From assembly GCA_965249205.1 (NCBI GenBank), contig CBDFLL010000005.1:1178001-1242000 (forward strand): a DNA stretch of 64,000 nt. The letters run 5' to 3'. A program made the translations under genes and the position numbers. The stretch comes from JAQBVV01 sp965249205 (GTDB taxonomy: Bacteria; Acidobacteriota; Vicinamibacteria; Vicinamibacterales; UBA2999). Position 1 is the stretch's first letter; every line of letters begins with the position of its first letter. Below are positions 24,332-33,037 of the stretch, piece by piece. The notes beneath the pieces are model-generated. The model worked only from the letters and a program-made list of their open reading frames with translations. It had not been told where the DNA came from and made no database searches.

Positions 24332-25267
24332 TCACGCGGCCAGCCCGTGCGTGTTGCGCGGAAAGAGCTCCTCGGGCGCGACCCGCTTCGTGATAATGCC
24401 CTGCGTCAGCGCGTGGTCGATGAGCTCCTGGAGCACGACCCGGTTCGGCTCGATGCCATAGGGCAGCGGGTCGCCCGTGATCTCCAGCACTGACCGATGC
24501 ACCCGATCGGCGGCCGACGGCACATCAATCGAGTTCGCCGTGAGACGCTCGAGGTATCTGCGCTTCGATTCGGCAAAGGCGCCGAAGATGTCCGCCGCGA
24601 GATTCGGGTGTGCCTCGAGCAGATCGTCCTTCACCACGATCAGGTGGTTGATCGGATAGTGTCCACGCTGACGCAGGGCGGCAAGGCCGGCTTCCAGCGC
24701 GTTGGGAAAGAGCGGTTTCACGTCGGGGTGCTCGACCTCGATACCGATCGCGGCTGCCAGCTCACCTGCGCCCAGCATCTGGCCGATCGTCTTGCCCGGC
24801 TCGATGGACACGACGTTTGCCGGCGGTCGGTACTCGGCGACATGTTCGTCGCCCGACAAGACCCACGTGATCCGGCTCAAATCCACGCCGTGTTCCTGCT
24901 GCAACACGCTACGCGCCCATAGCCCGGTCGTCACGGTGTACCCGCGGTTCACGCCGACCTTCCGGCCTTCCAGATCCTTTGGCACCCGAATGCCGGCGTT
25001 GGCGTTGTAGCGAATCGCGCCGTGGTGGAACGCTCGCACCAGAAAGATGGGCAACGCGGTGAATCGCGTGCCATGGGCGCGCGCGCAAAGGTAGGTCGTG
25101 ATCGCCATCTCACTCACGTCGAACTCGAGCCCACGCACCATGCGGCGGAAGGCGTGGATGAGAACAGGGACATCCTCGAAGTCGAAGGTGAATCCCCGCG
25201 GCTTGACGGTTCCGTCCTTCAGCGCCTGGGTTGTACCCTGCGTACGGGTTACGGTCTTTAGCAGCAT
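24332..25267 (-). CDS. 4,5-dihydroxyphthalate decarboxylase-like protein
   Basis: A 311-residue protein with a periplasmic-binding fold but no signal peptide. LKDGTVKPRGFTFDFED, GLEFDVSEMAITTYL, GRKVGVNRGYTVTTGLWARSV and HYPINHLIVVKDDLLEAHPN match Pht5-type decarboxylases, which convert 4,5-dihydroxyphthalate to protocatechuate. The longer frame from 25504 is not used because family homology begins at MLLKTVTRTQ. It lies upstream of the phthalate dioxygenase-like gene on the same strand, the order expected for sequential steps. A transport-binding role is the alternative. Confidence 0.78.
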   Translation of the reverse strand: MLLKTVTRTQGTTQALKDGTVKPRGFTFDFEDVPVLIHAFRRMVRGLEFDVSEMAITTYLCARAHGTRFTALPIFLVRAFHHGAIRYNANAGIRVPKDLEGRKVGVNRGYTVTTGLWARSVLQQEHGVDLSRITWVLSGDEHVAEYRPPANVVSIEPGKTIGQMLGAGELAAAIGIEVEHPDVKPLFPNALEAGLAALRQRGHYPINHLIVVKDDLLEAHPNLAADIFGAFAESKRRYLERLTANSIDVPSAADRVHRSVLEITGDPLPYGIEPNRVVLQELIDHALTQGIITKRVAPEELFPRNTHGLAA

Positions 25268-25472
25268 GCGGTCAGGAGGGGCGACGAAAACCAGTTTTGC
25301 ACAGTCACTGTCGGGCTCCAACCAAAAACCCCTTGAGATTCGAGCCCCTATCGCTAAGCGGAAAAAGAGTCCAGCGCCGCGAATGCCACGATCTTGGGCA
25401 ACTCGGAATTTTACGGGCACACACTGAGAATCGGCTAGAATTCGGCCTTCCACACCAGAAAGGATTCCGCCC

Positions 25473-25967
25473 ATGACACGTTCCCTGGCCGTGGCCGCGC
25501 TCACCGCAGCCCTCCTGACAACGGCACTCTACGCGCAGGAGCCACCGGCGTCACCGACGCAAGCCGAGACGCTCGCCAAATGGCCCTGGTCCATTTCGCT
25601 CCAGGCCGCACCGTTTGCGCAGCAATCCGTCGAGATCAAACTGGCCCCGCTGGAGGGCATGGAATACAAGTACCGCCTCGACGAGGATGCGGGCATGCTC
25701 TATTCGTGGAACTCGACGGGAGAGGTCCACTGGGAGCTGCACAGTCAACCTGACGACGCGCCGCAGGGATACGCCGAGTTTTTCGACACCGACGACGGAA
25801 ACGGGTCGCATGGCGGGTACATCGCACCGTTTTCGGGCATCCACGGATGGTGGTGGGAGAACACGAGCGAGGCCGAAGTGACCATTACGCTCACGACCGC
25901 CGGGTTCTACACCGAGACGCACGAGTTCCGCCGTGGACAACCGGTGAACATCACCGCGATCGAATAA
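25473..25967 (+). CDS. Secreted protein of the 'transmembrane anchor protein' family, function unknown
   Basis: A 164-residue exported protein. A signal peptide ends at about ALYA/QEPP, and the mature part has MEYKYRLDEDAGMLYSW, VHWELHSQPDDAPQGYAEFF, APFSGIHGWWWEN and TITLTTAGFYTETHEFR. These segments recur in proteins annotated as transmembrane anchor protein; a beta-sandwich fold is likely. AAAGGA precedes the ATG. It is divergent from the Pht5-like gene across about 200 bases in which no other feature was recognised. Confidence 0.75.
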   Translation: MTRSLAVAALTAALLTTALYAQEPPASPTQAETLAKWPWSISLQAAPFAQQSVEIKLAPLEGMEYKYRLDEDAGMLYSWNSTGEVHWELHSQPDDAPQGYAEFFDTDDGNGSHGGYIAPFSGIHGWWWENTSEAEVTITLTTAGFYTETHEFRRGQPVNITAIE

Positions 25968-26013
25968 CGAGCACGGTCGCTATGCCCACGAGGACCGGCG
26001 GGCTCGACACCGT

Positions 26014-27234
26014 CTACGCTCGGGATGGAAGTTCGTCTGACAGGCGCAGTACAGCGCGTTCGTCGATCGGCCAGTGCAGCAGCGCTGCTGTGACGCCGAG
26101 CGCGATCGACAGCCACCAGATCACGTCGTAACTGCCCCGAACGTCGTACAGATAACCGCCGAGCCACACGCCAACGAACGCGCCCACCTGATGGCTGAAG
26201 AAGACGATGCCGAAGAGCGTCGCCATGTAGCGCGGTCCGAAAATCTGTGCCACCAGTCCGGAGGTCAGCGGCACCGTGCTCAGCCAGAGCAGTCCCATGA
26301 TGGCCGAGAAGATCAGTGCCGAGGTGACCGAGAGCGGCACCACGATGAACACCAGGATCAGCAACGACCTGGCCGCGTAGAGGACGCTCAGGCAGTACTT
26401 CTTGCTGAGCCGGCCGCCGAGCACGCCGGCGCTGTAGGAGCCGATCACGTTGAACAGCCCGACCAGCGCCAGGCACCAGGCCGCAACGCCGGCGCTGAGG
26501 CCGCCGTCCGCCAGATAGGCGGGTAGATGCACCCCGATGAACGCAACATGCCAGCCGCACACGAAAAAGCCGGCGGTGAGATAGAGAAAGCCGGTGTGAT
26601 GAGAGGCCTCGCGCAACGCACTGCCCAGGGTCTGCCTGTCGTGGCTGTCCGCGCCTGCCGCGTCGCCGCCGCGCAGGCCGCGTGCCGCCACGATCATCAG
26701 CAATGAGGTGGTCGCCAGCAGCATCAACGTGGTCTGCCAGCCATAGCTGCTAATCAGCGCCTGGCCGATCGGGGGCATCAGGAACTGGCCGAACGAGCCG
26801 GTCGCGGTTGTGATGCCGAGCGCCGTCGAGCGCAGCTCGGCGGGCACCGCGCGGCCGACCGCTGCAAGCACCACGCCGAAGCTGGTGCCGCTCAGCGCGA
26901 TGCCGACCAGCAGGCCGGCGCTGACGTACAGCTCGAAGGCGCTCGCCGCCGTGGCCATCAGATAGAGCGCCAGCGCGTACAGGAGCCCGCCTGCGACCAC
27001 CGTCCGCGCCACTCCCCATCGGTCCGCGATCATGCCCACGAAGGGCTGCGCTGCCCCCGTGACCAGGTTCTGGATCGCCAGTGCCAAGGCGAACATCTCG
27101 CGGCCCGAGCCGAGATCCATGCTCATCGGCTGCAGGAACAGGCCAAAGCTGCTGCGGATGCCAAACGACAGCGCGACGGTGAACGACCCGGCGCCGATCG
27201 CGATCACCGCGGCTCTCGACAGACTCTGGCTCAA
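26014..27234 (-). CDS. Major facilitator superfamily transporter
   Basis: A 406-residue membrane protein with about 12 hydrophobic segments. The loop 2-3 motif is GMIADRWGVARTVVAGG, close to the MFS signature GxxxDRxGRR, and the second-half counterpart is GVLGGRLSKKY. The overall pattern resembles monocarboxylate/oxalate-type MFS permeases, such as those near aromatic acid genes. It could import an aromatic acid or organic anion; direction and substrate cannot be read from sequence. Convergent with the secreted protein upstream. Confidence 0.85.
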   Translation of the reverse strand: MSQSLSRAAVIAIGAGSFTVALSFGIRSSFGLFLQPMSMDLGSGREMFALALAIQNLVTGAAQPFVGMIADRWGVARTVVAGGLLYALALYLMATAASAFELYVSAGLLVGIALSGTSFGVVLAAVGRAVPAELRSTALGITTATGSFGQFLMPPIGQALISSYGWQTTLMLLATTSLLMIVAARGLRGGDAAGADSHDRQTLGSALREASHHTGFLYLTAGFFVCGWHVAFIGVHLPAYLADGGLSAGVAAWCLALVGLFNVIGSYSAGVLGGRLSKKYCLSVLYAARSLLILVFIVVPLSVTSALIFSAIMGLLWLSTVPLTSGLVAQIFGPRYMATLFGIVFFSHQVGAFVGVWLGGYLYDVRGSYDVIWWLSIALGVTAALLHWPIDERAVLRLSDELPSRA

Positions 27235-27490
27235 GGATCCATCCCGCTGCTTGCAGCCATACCGGTATCCTCGGTCGCGCGCCGCGCGCGGTCAACCGGA
27301 TGGCAGCTTTGCAGGAACCGCCGCCAACGACGGCAAGAACGCGGTCATCCGGCGCGCCGATCAGGAATTCTGTCGCAGTCGGCTCGCGCGGGTGTAGTAT
27401 CCGCGTTTCAGGGGTAGGCGATCGGAAATCCAGGCTTGTTCCACCTGGGGGTGCTCTGGCCCTCCCAGAAGCGAGAGGAAGGAAGACCGC

Positions 27491-27754
27491 ATGCGCACTC
27501 GAACCCTCATCACGAATCACCTGTCGGTCGGACTCGTCATTGGTCTATTCGTCATGCTGACGGCCACGTCAGCCTGGGCACAACGTGGAAATGGAAATGA
27601 GGGTCAAGGCCCACCTCCTGGCACCCCTGGTGGGGTTGCAGCACTTCAGGCGCAACTAGACGCACTCGCAGCTCAGGTTCAGGCCCTCGAAGACAGCGCG
27701 CCTGATTCGAGTGTCGACGGCCGAACCTATTGTCACGTTCTAGCAGGCTGCTGA
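27491..27754 (+). pseudogene. Small secreted protein gene truncated by IS5
   Basis: The frame encodes a signal peptide ending in TSAWA/QRGN, then a Gly/Pro-rich stretch and a short coiled-coil (LQAQLDALAAQVQALEDS), followed by DGRTYC, where related proteins continue into a globular domain. At 27744 the IS5 element begins; the present stop at 27752-27754 is inside the IS. Beyond the element the same frame runs into the tRNA gene, so the original C-terminus is not recoverable here. A good ribosome site (GAGGAAGG) precedes the ATG. Confidence 0.75.
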
Positions 27755-29038
27755 AAAACTCCGTGAAATGGGATCGACAGATCGATCCCGGCGTACTACC
27801 ATGCTCCCAACACCGCTGAAGGGAGCCCCATCATGCGCGGACACGATGAGCAAAGCACTCACATGTTCAGCTACCTGTCGCCGGAACAGCGCGTGCCAGC
27901 CGACCATCCGCTCCGCGCGGTTCGCGCGCTGACGGACGAAGCGCTGAGAACGATGTCGCGCAGGTTCGCCGGCCTGTACGCCAACACAGGGCGTCCGTCG
28001 ATCCCGCCGGAACAGCTGCTGCGCGCGTTGTTGCTGCAGGTGCTCTACACGGTGCGGAGCGAGCGGCTGCTGATGGAAGAGCTCAATTACAACCTGCTGT
28101 TCCGCTGGTTCGTGGGCTTGAATTTGGACGACCCGGTTTGGCATCCCACCACGTTTACCAAGAATCGCGACCGGCTGCTGGCGGGCGATCTCGCGGCCGC
28201 CTTCTTTGATGCGGTGCAGGCCCACGCGCGGGCGGCCGGGCTGCTCTCGGACGAACACTTCACTGTGGATGGGACCCAATTGGAAGCGTGGGCCAGCCTG
28301 AAGAGCTTTCGGTGCCGGGACGCGGCGGAGAGCGACCCGCCCGATGACCCCGGGAATCCCACGGTCAACTTCCACGGGGAGCGGCGGCGCAACGACACGC
28401 ACCAGTCGACGACCGATCCGGAGGCGATGCTGCCTCGGAAGGGCCAGGGGAAGGAAGCCAAGCTGGCGTATCTGGGCCACGTGCTGCTGGACAAGCGACA
28501 GGGACTTGTCGCCAACGTCTGCGCGACTCACGCGACGGGGACCGCCGAACGCGAGGCAGCGGCGCTGTTGCTGGAGGCCAGCGCGCCGCCGGGCAGCACG
28601 GTCGGGGCGGACAAGGGCTACGATGTGGCAAGCTTTGTGGCCGCTGTCCGTATCCGGGCCGTCACGCCCCACGTTGCTCAGAAGGTCCGCTGGAGTGCGA
28701 TCGATGGCCGGACCACGCGGCATGCGGGCTATCACGTCAGTCAGCGGAAACGGAAACTCGTAGAACAGGTCTTTGGCTGGATGAAGACCGTCGGCGGCTT
28801 GCGCAAACTCCGGCATCGCGGTGTCGCCCTCGTGGATTGGCAGCTTACCTTCGCCGCCACGGTCTATAACTTGGTCCGGCTGCGGAATCTGGAGGCGAGG
28901 TGTCCCTGATCACCGGCCGCGCGTGTCGCCGGCCCCTTGATCGGGGCCAGCGCACAGCCGTGCGCACCGTTGTCGGTCGGTGGTGACTCGCATGATCCTT
29001 AGAAAACGGCCCGATCACCCGGGTTCTTCAGCAGCCTG
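27744..29038 (+). mobile_element. IS5-family insertion sequence, copy 1, 1295 bp
   Basis: Terminal inverted repeats are CAGGCTGCTGAAAAACTCCG (left) and CAGGCTGCTGAAGAACC (right, minus strand). The element is flanked by CTAG at 27740-27743 and 29039-29042, a 4-bp duplication consistent with the YTAR target of IS5. An almost identical copy lies at 57823-59117 in the same orientation. Confidence 0.92.
27833..28909 (+). CDS. IS5-family transposase, copy 1
   Basis: A 358-residue DDE transposase. The N-terminal DUF772-type domain has DHPLRAVRALTDEAL, GRPSIPPEQLLRALLLQVLY and SERLLMEELNYNLLFRWFVG. The catalytic region has HFTVDGTQLEAWASLKSF, VGADKGYDVASFV and the C-terminal KRKLVEQVFGWMKTVGG. It differs from copy 2 by Lys221 versus Asn221. 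Intact, with ATG about 90 bases inside the left end. A same-length frame on the opposite strand is a shadow. Confidence 0.92.
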   Translation: MRGHDEQSTHMFSYLSPEQRVPADHPLRAVRALTDEALRTMSRRFAGLYANTGRPSIPPEQLLRALLLQVLYTVRSERLLMEELNYNLLFRWFVGLNLDDPVWHPTTFTKNRDRLLAGDLAAAFFDAVQAHARAAGLLSDEHFTVDGTQLEAWASLKSFRCRDAAESDPPDDPGNPTVNFHGERRRNDTHQSTTDPEAMLPRKGQGKEAKLAYLGHVLLDKRQGLVANVCATHATGTAEREAAALLLEASAPPGSTVGADKGYDVASFVAAVRIRAVTPHVAQKVRWSAIDGRTTRHAGYHVSQRKRKLVEQVFGWMKTVGGLRKLRHRGVALVDWQLTFAATVYNLVRLRNLEARCP

Positions 29039-29137
29039 CTAGGTCTCGCTCCGCCCCCGGTGGCATACGTGCACCCGACCGCGGGGCTCCGCGCACGCGC
29101 GGCGTGTTACGATCACCGTTCGGCACCCTCCACATCA

Positions 29138-29213
29138 GGGCCTGTAGCGCAGTTGGGAGCGCGCCTGAATGGCATTCAGGAGGTCACCGGTTCGATCCCG
29201 GTCAGGTCCACCA
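29138..29213 (+). tRNA. tRNA-Ala (GGC)
   Basis: A 76-base cloverleaf. The acceptor stem GGGCCTG pairs with CAGGTCC (one G-U), with a D-arm GCGC...GCGC, the anticodon stem CCTGA/TCAGG enclosing loop ATGGCAT with anticodon GGC, and a T-arm CCGGTTCGATCCCGG. Discriminator A and CCA are encoded. It lies about 95 bases after the IS5 right end, on the same strand. Confidence 0.95.
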
Positions 29214-29471
29214 TCTTTCCGACACAGTCATTGATCAGACAATCGAGCGAGTAGAATCAGCGATCTTGCTAGTGGTCTGGTTGCGAATTGGCTTGTGTAC
29301 CGAGGGCGGTGAGGCGCCCGGCTGGCCAGCGCGGATTTCACCTGTCATGGATGGCGGCTATTTGAGAGCCACGCGCTCGTGAAATCCGCGCCAGGCGCGA
29401 CGAGGGAGCATGCCGGGCGCATGTGACCGAGGAGCAACGCCGCCAGCCCGGGGCCCCCGCCGCGCGGACTG
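29214..29471. repeat. Intergenic region with inverted-repeat element (29329-29391)
   Basis: No gene is supported between the tRNA and the MaoC gene. GCGCGGATTTCA at 29329-29340 is an exact inverted match to TGAAATCCGCGC at 29380-29391, giving a 63-bp element able to fold as a hairpin. Its right half (GCCACGCGCTCGTGAAATCC) closely matches, inverted, the element at 3231. It could be a tRNA-distal terminator-like structure or a small dispersed repeat. Confidence 0.5.
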
Positions 29472-29966
29472 GTGCGCGGTGGGGTGGAGACGGGCGGCAT
29501 CGAGCGCCACTTCGACGACTACGTACCGGGCAGCGTTCACGAATTCGGGACGATCGCGGTTGACGAGTCGGAAATCATCGCCTTCGGGCACCGCTACGAT
29601 CCCCAGTACTTCCACACCGACGTTGAGGCCGCAAGACGGTCGCCGTTCGGTGGACTCATCGCGAGCGGGTGGCATACGGCGGGCCTGATGATGCGATTGC
29701 TTGTCGAGCACTATCTTCCGCACGCGGCGAGCCTCGGTTCGCCTGGCGTCGACGAACTGCGGTGGACACGACCTGTTCGGCCGGGCGACACGCTCTCCGT
29801 CCGGGCCACAGTGCTCGCGGCGCGCCGCTCGAAGTCCAAGCCCGATCGCGGCATCGTGCAGACGCGGCTCGAGGTCATAAACCAGAACGGCGAAGTCGTG
29901 ATGTCGGCCAAGGCGATGAACCTGATCGGAAGGCGGCCGGCACCCGCCTCGGCCCCGCCCAAGTGA
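29472..29966 (+). CDS. MaoC-like (R)-enoyl-CoA hydratase
   Basis: A 164-residue single hotdog domain. The catalytic hydratase-2 motif is seen as FGHRYDPQYFHTDVEAARRS, with Asp and His, then GLIASGWHTAGLMMRL, and the later strand GVDELRWTRPVRPGDTLSV is typical of MaoC dehydratases. It would hydrate an enoyl-CoA (R-specific) in beta-oxidation. A GTG start at 29472 is used; GTG at 29484 is possible. It faces the convergent thiolase gene, so it is separately transcribed but functionally consistent with the benzoyl-CoA cluster. Confidence 0.85.
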   Translation: MRGGVETGGIERHFDDYVPGSVHEFGTIAVDESEIIAFGHRYDPQYFHTDVEAARRSPFGGLIASGWHTAGLMMRLLVEHYLPHAASLGSPGVDELRWTRPVRPGDTLSVRATVLAARRSKSKPDRGIVQTRLEVINQNGEVVMSAKAMNLIGRRPAPASAPPK

Positions 29967-30127
29967 CCGTCCAGATCGACAAAGGCCCAAAGGGCTGGCG
30001 AAAGTATCGTCGTAGCCCCGAGCGTCGCGGCTCGATTGAATCGCCTGCCTGTGTGTTTGTCTTAGACCGTAGCGTCGTTCACGCGACGATTCAGAATCAT
30101 CACCTCACGGCTCGGCGCGCCGTCTCT

Positions 30128-31309
30128 TCAGCACCGCTCGAACAGCGCTGCCGCGCCCTGGCCGCCGCCCACACACATCGTCACCACCCCGTAGCGCGCG
30201 CTGCGGCGGCCCATCTCGTTCGCGATTGTGCCGACCAGGCGCGAGCCGGTCATGCCGAACGGATGCCCGATCGCAATCGAGCCGCCGTTGGCATTCAGCT
30301 TTTCCATCGGGATGCCGAGCGTGTCGCGGCAATAAACCGCCTGCGACGCGAAGGCCTCGTTCAGCTCCCACACGTCGATGTCGCCGACCTTCAGGCCCTG
30401 CCTCCTGAGAAGCTTGGGTACCGCGTACACCGGTCCGATCCCCATCTCGTCCGGCTCGCACCCGGCGACAGCATAGCCGCGGAACACCACCAACGGCGTC
30501 ACGTTCAGCGCTTTCGCGCGATCCGTAGACATGACGACAGTCGCTGAGGCGCCGTCTGAGAGCTGCGACGAGTTGCCAGCGGTCACGCTGCCGGCGCTGC
30601 TCTTGTCAAACACCGGCGACAGCGTGGACAGACCTTCGAGCGTCGTGTCGGGGCGATTGCACTCGTCTCGTGCGACGGTCACCTCTTCCTCGCCTGTCTT
30701 TTCGCCCGTCTTCGAGTCCAGAATGGCGCGGCGCACCTGGATCGGTGCGATCTCGCCGTCGAGAAAGCCATCCTGCTGGGCGCGCTCCGTCCGTTGTTGG
30801 CTGAGGAGCGCCAGCTCGTCCTGTGCCTGACGGCTCACGTGATAACGCTTCGCCACCACTTCGGCCGTTTCGCCCATCAGCATGTAGGCGCCTGGGTGAT
30901 GCGCCGCAACCCACGGATTGGGCGAGTTGTCGCGCTGCATCATCGTGATCGATTCGACGCCGCCGCCGACGATAATCTCGACACCGTCGAGGACCACCAT
31001 ATGGGCGGCCTGCACGATCGCCTGCAAGCCAGAGTTGCAGAAACGATTCACCGTGAGCCCGGCCGTTGTGACCGGCAGACCGGCGCGCAGCGCCGCGATG
31101 CGCGCCACATTGTGGCCCTGAGGCCCATGCGGCTGGCCGCAGCCAAGGATGACCTCTTCAACCTCGTTTGCATGAATCTGTGGCACCTTGCCAAGCGCAT
31201 CGCGAATGGCGTGCGCGGCCAGCTCATCGGGCCGTGTGAGGTTGAACGACCCGCGACCCGACTTGGCGAGCGGCGTACGCGAACTGGCGACGATGACGGC
31301 TTCTCTCAT
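30128..31309 (-). CDS. Acetyl-CoA/3-oxoadipyl-CoA thiolase
   Basis: A 393-residue thiolase. The acyl-accepting Cys91 is in TVNRFCNSGLQAI, with the later catalytic residues in NGGSIAIGHPFGMTGSR and the C-terminal TMCVGGGQGAA. The start at 31309 (MREAVIVASSRTPLAK) overlaps the CoA-ligase stop by ATGA, showing translational coupling; the longer frame to 31408 is ignored. It would cleave 3-oxoadipyl-CoA to succinyl-CoA and acetyl-CoA at the end of the benzoyl-CoA epoxide route. Confidence 0.9.
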   Translation of the reverse strand: MREAVIVASSRTPLAKSGRGSFNLTRPDELAAHAIRDALGKVPQIHANEVEEVILGCGQPHGPQGHNVARIAALRAGLPVTTAGLTVNRFCNSGLQAIVQAAHMVVLDGVEIIVGGGVESITMMQRDNSPNPWVAAHHPGAYMLMGETAEVVAKRYHVSRQAQDELALLSQQRTERAQQDGFLDGEIAPIQVRRAILDSKTGEKTGEEEVTVARDECNRPDTTLEGLSTLSPVFDKSSAGSVTAGNSSQLSDGASATVVMSTDRAKALNVTPLVVFRGYAVAGCEPDEMGIGPVYAVPKLLRRQGLKVGDIDVWELNEAFASQAVYCRDTLGIPMEKLNANGGSIAIGHPFGMTGSRLVGTIANEMGRRSARYGVVTMCVGGGQGAAALFERC

Positions 31310-32901
31310 ACGTGGACCCCACCCGCCAACTCGTCGGACCCGCGGAGCTTGAATCTCTGGATCTTGCCGGTCGCCGTTTTCGGAAGCTCGGCAATGAATT
31401 CGATCCATCTTGGCCGCTTGTAGTCTGGCAGTCGTGAACTCACGTACGTCTGCAGTTCCACCGCAAGTTCGCTCGTGGCGCGCACATCAGCGGCAAGAAC
31501 GACGTATGCCGCGGGCTTGATGAGTCGATCGCGATCGGCGCGGCCCACGACGGCACATTCGAGGACGGCTTCGTGCTCGATGAGCACGTTCTCGACCTCA
31601 GTTGGACTGACCCAGATCCCCCCAACCTTCAGCATGTCGTCAGATCGGCCCGCGTACCACAGAAACCCGTCCTCGTCCTGACGGTACTTATCTCCGGTCC
31701 TGATCCACCGGCCGTCGATCGTCATCCTGGTCTTATCGCGCTGGTTCCAATACCCCGCACAGATCGAGTCTCCGCAGATCATCAAATTCCCGATCTCGCC
31801 GCACGGGACCGGCTGCCCTTCGTCATCGACGACTTTGGCCTCATAGCCTGGAACGGCGAGTCCACTAGATCCAGGACGGATGTGTCCCGGTCGATTGGAC
31901 ACAAAGATATGAAGAACCTCCGTTGACCCAATTCCATCGAGAATCTCAACTCCGAAACGCTTCTTGAAGCGATCAAACAAGGCCGGCGGCAAGGCCTCCC
32001 CGGCAGATACGGCATACCGAACACTCGAGAGATCGAAATCCGCTTCAGTGCTCTGGTGAGCGAGGAGCATTCCGAAATTCGTCGGCACCGAGAAGAACAA
32101 CGTTGGCCGGTGCCTTTCTATCGTGTCGTACACATTGGAAGCCGTCGGCGGTCCGCTCCACAGGATGGTGGTGCCGCCGACTGAAAATGGAAAGTACACG
32201 CTGTTGCCCAGGCCGTACGCGAAAAATACCTTCGCCACGCTGTAGAAGCGATCGTCGGACGTAATACCGAGCACACCGCGGCCATAGGCCGCCGCGCAGA
32301 ACGACATGCTGCTATGTATGTGAATACAGCCCTTTGGACGTCCCGTGCTTCCAGACGAATACAGCCAGAACGCTACGTCGTCCTTCCGAGTCGGCGCAGC
32401 TTGGAGGCTCTGATGGGCGCCTGACGTCAACGAGTCGAACGAGATTTCATCATCGCGCTCACACTCGCCGACAACCACCACGTGCTCCAGAAATCCGAGA
32501 CGCTCACGCGGAACGTCGCGCAATGTCGGCAGCAACGTCGCGTCAATGATCAATACGCGCGCGCGAGCGTCGTTGAGCACGTATTCGAATTCAGCGGGTT
32601 TCCACAGAGTGTTTATCGGGACCGGAACGGCGCCGATCTTCATCGCACCGAAGAAGCTGTAGATAATCTCCGGTCGGTCGAGCAGAAGAAGCAGCACGCG
32701 CTCTTCCATCCGGACCTTCAGTACCGTTTTCAAGCCGTTGCCGACACGGTCCACCCATTCCTGCAATTGCGCGTACGTGACCCGCTCATCGGCGCATTCG
32801 ATGGCCACCTTGGACCCACGCCCATCATCGACATGGCGGTCGACAAGGTGGCTGGCGGCGTTAAACGTTTCTGAAACACTCAACGAGAACGGCCTCCTCA
32901 C
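31306..32901 (-). CDS. Benzoate-CoA ligase family protein
   Basis: A 531-residue AMP-forming acyl-CoA synthetase. The P-loop-like motif is WLYSSGSTGRPKGCIH, then KVFFAYGLGNSVYFPFSVG, LDGIGSTEVLHIF (A5-like) and GDKYRQDEDGFLWYAGRSDD, ending in the catalytic lysine region LPKTATGKIQRFKLR. The FAYGLGNS and GSTEVLHIF segments are those of benzoate-CoA ligases, so it should activate benzoate with ATP and CoA. First gene of the minus-strand pair with the thiolase; its promoter carries the palindrome at 32933-32964. Confidence 0.87.
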   Translation of the reverse strand: MRRPFSLSVSETFNAASHLVDRHVDDGRGSKVAIECADERVTYAQLQEWVDRVGNGLKTVLKVRMEERVLLLLLDRPEIIYSFFGAMKIGAVPVPINTLWKPAEFEYVLNDARARVLIIDATLLPTLRDVPRERLGFLEHVVVVGECERDDEISFDSLTSGAHQSLQAAPTRKDDVAFWLYSSGSTGRPKGCIHIHSSMSFCAAAYGRGVLGITSDDRFYSVAKVFFAYGLGNSVYFPFSVGGTTILWSGPPTASNVYDTIERHRPTLFFSVPTNFGMLLAHQSTEADFDLSSVRYAVSAGEALPPALFDRFKKRFGVEILDGIGSTEVLHIFVSNRPGHIRPGSSGLAVPGYEAKVVDDEGQPVPCGEIGNLMICGDSICAGYWNQRDKTRMTIDGRWIRTGDKYRQDEDGFLWYAGRSDDMLKVGGIWVSPTEVENVLIEHEAVLECAVVGRADRDRLIKPAAYVVLAADVRATSELAVELQTYVSSRLPDYKRPRWIEFIAELPKTATGKIQRFKLRGSDELAGGVHV

Positions 32902-32932
32902 AGTTCTGACTGTGCCACACGCGCCCAGGACG

Positions 32933-32964
32933 GTACTATGATTTGAGCGACCGTTTCATAGTAC
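32933..32964. promoter_or_regulatory. Palindromic operator candidate between benzoate-CoA ligase and hydrolase genes
   Basis: GTACTATGA at 32933-32941 and TCATAGTAC at 32956-32964 form a perfect 9-bp inverted repeat around a 14-base spacer. It is 32 bases upstream of the ligase start. The spacer region TGATTTGAGCGACCGTT resembles TGATTCAACGACCGTT found on the minus strand at 37214-37229. A TetR-, MarR- or BzdR-type regulator binding aromatic-CoA is possible; none is encoded in the window. Confidence 0.5.
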
Positions 32965-33037
32965 TGCTGACGAGCGTAGCAACGACGTCGAATCGCGTGC
33001 TTCAGCGATCGTCGTCGACCGAACATCGCCTATTCGA

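Noticed and set aside
27740..28816. Minus-strand 358-codon frame inside each IS5 copy (also 57819-58895), same length as the transposase
   Set aside because: Equal length is coincidental mirror-frame openness; it has no domain, whereas the plus frame has the DDE transposase motifs.
29060..29254. Plus-strand frame running through tRNA-Ala
   Set aside because: The tRNA cloverleaf is complete; the frame is chance continuation of the IS-truncated gene frame.
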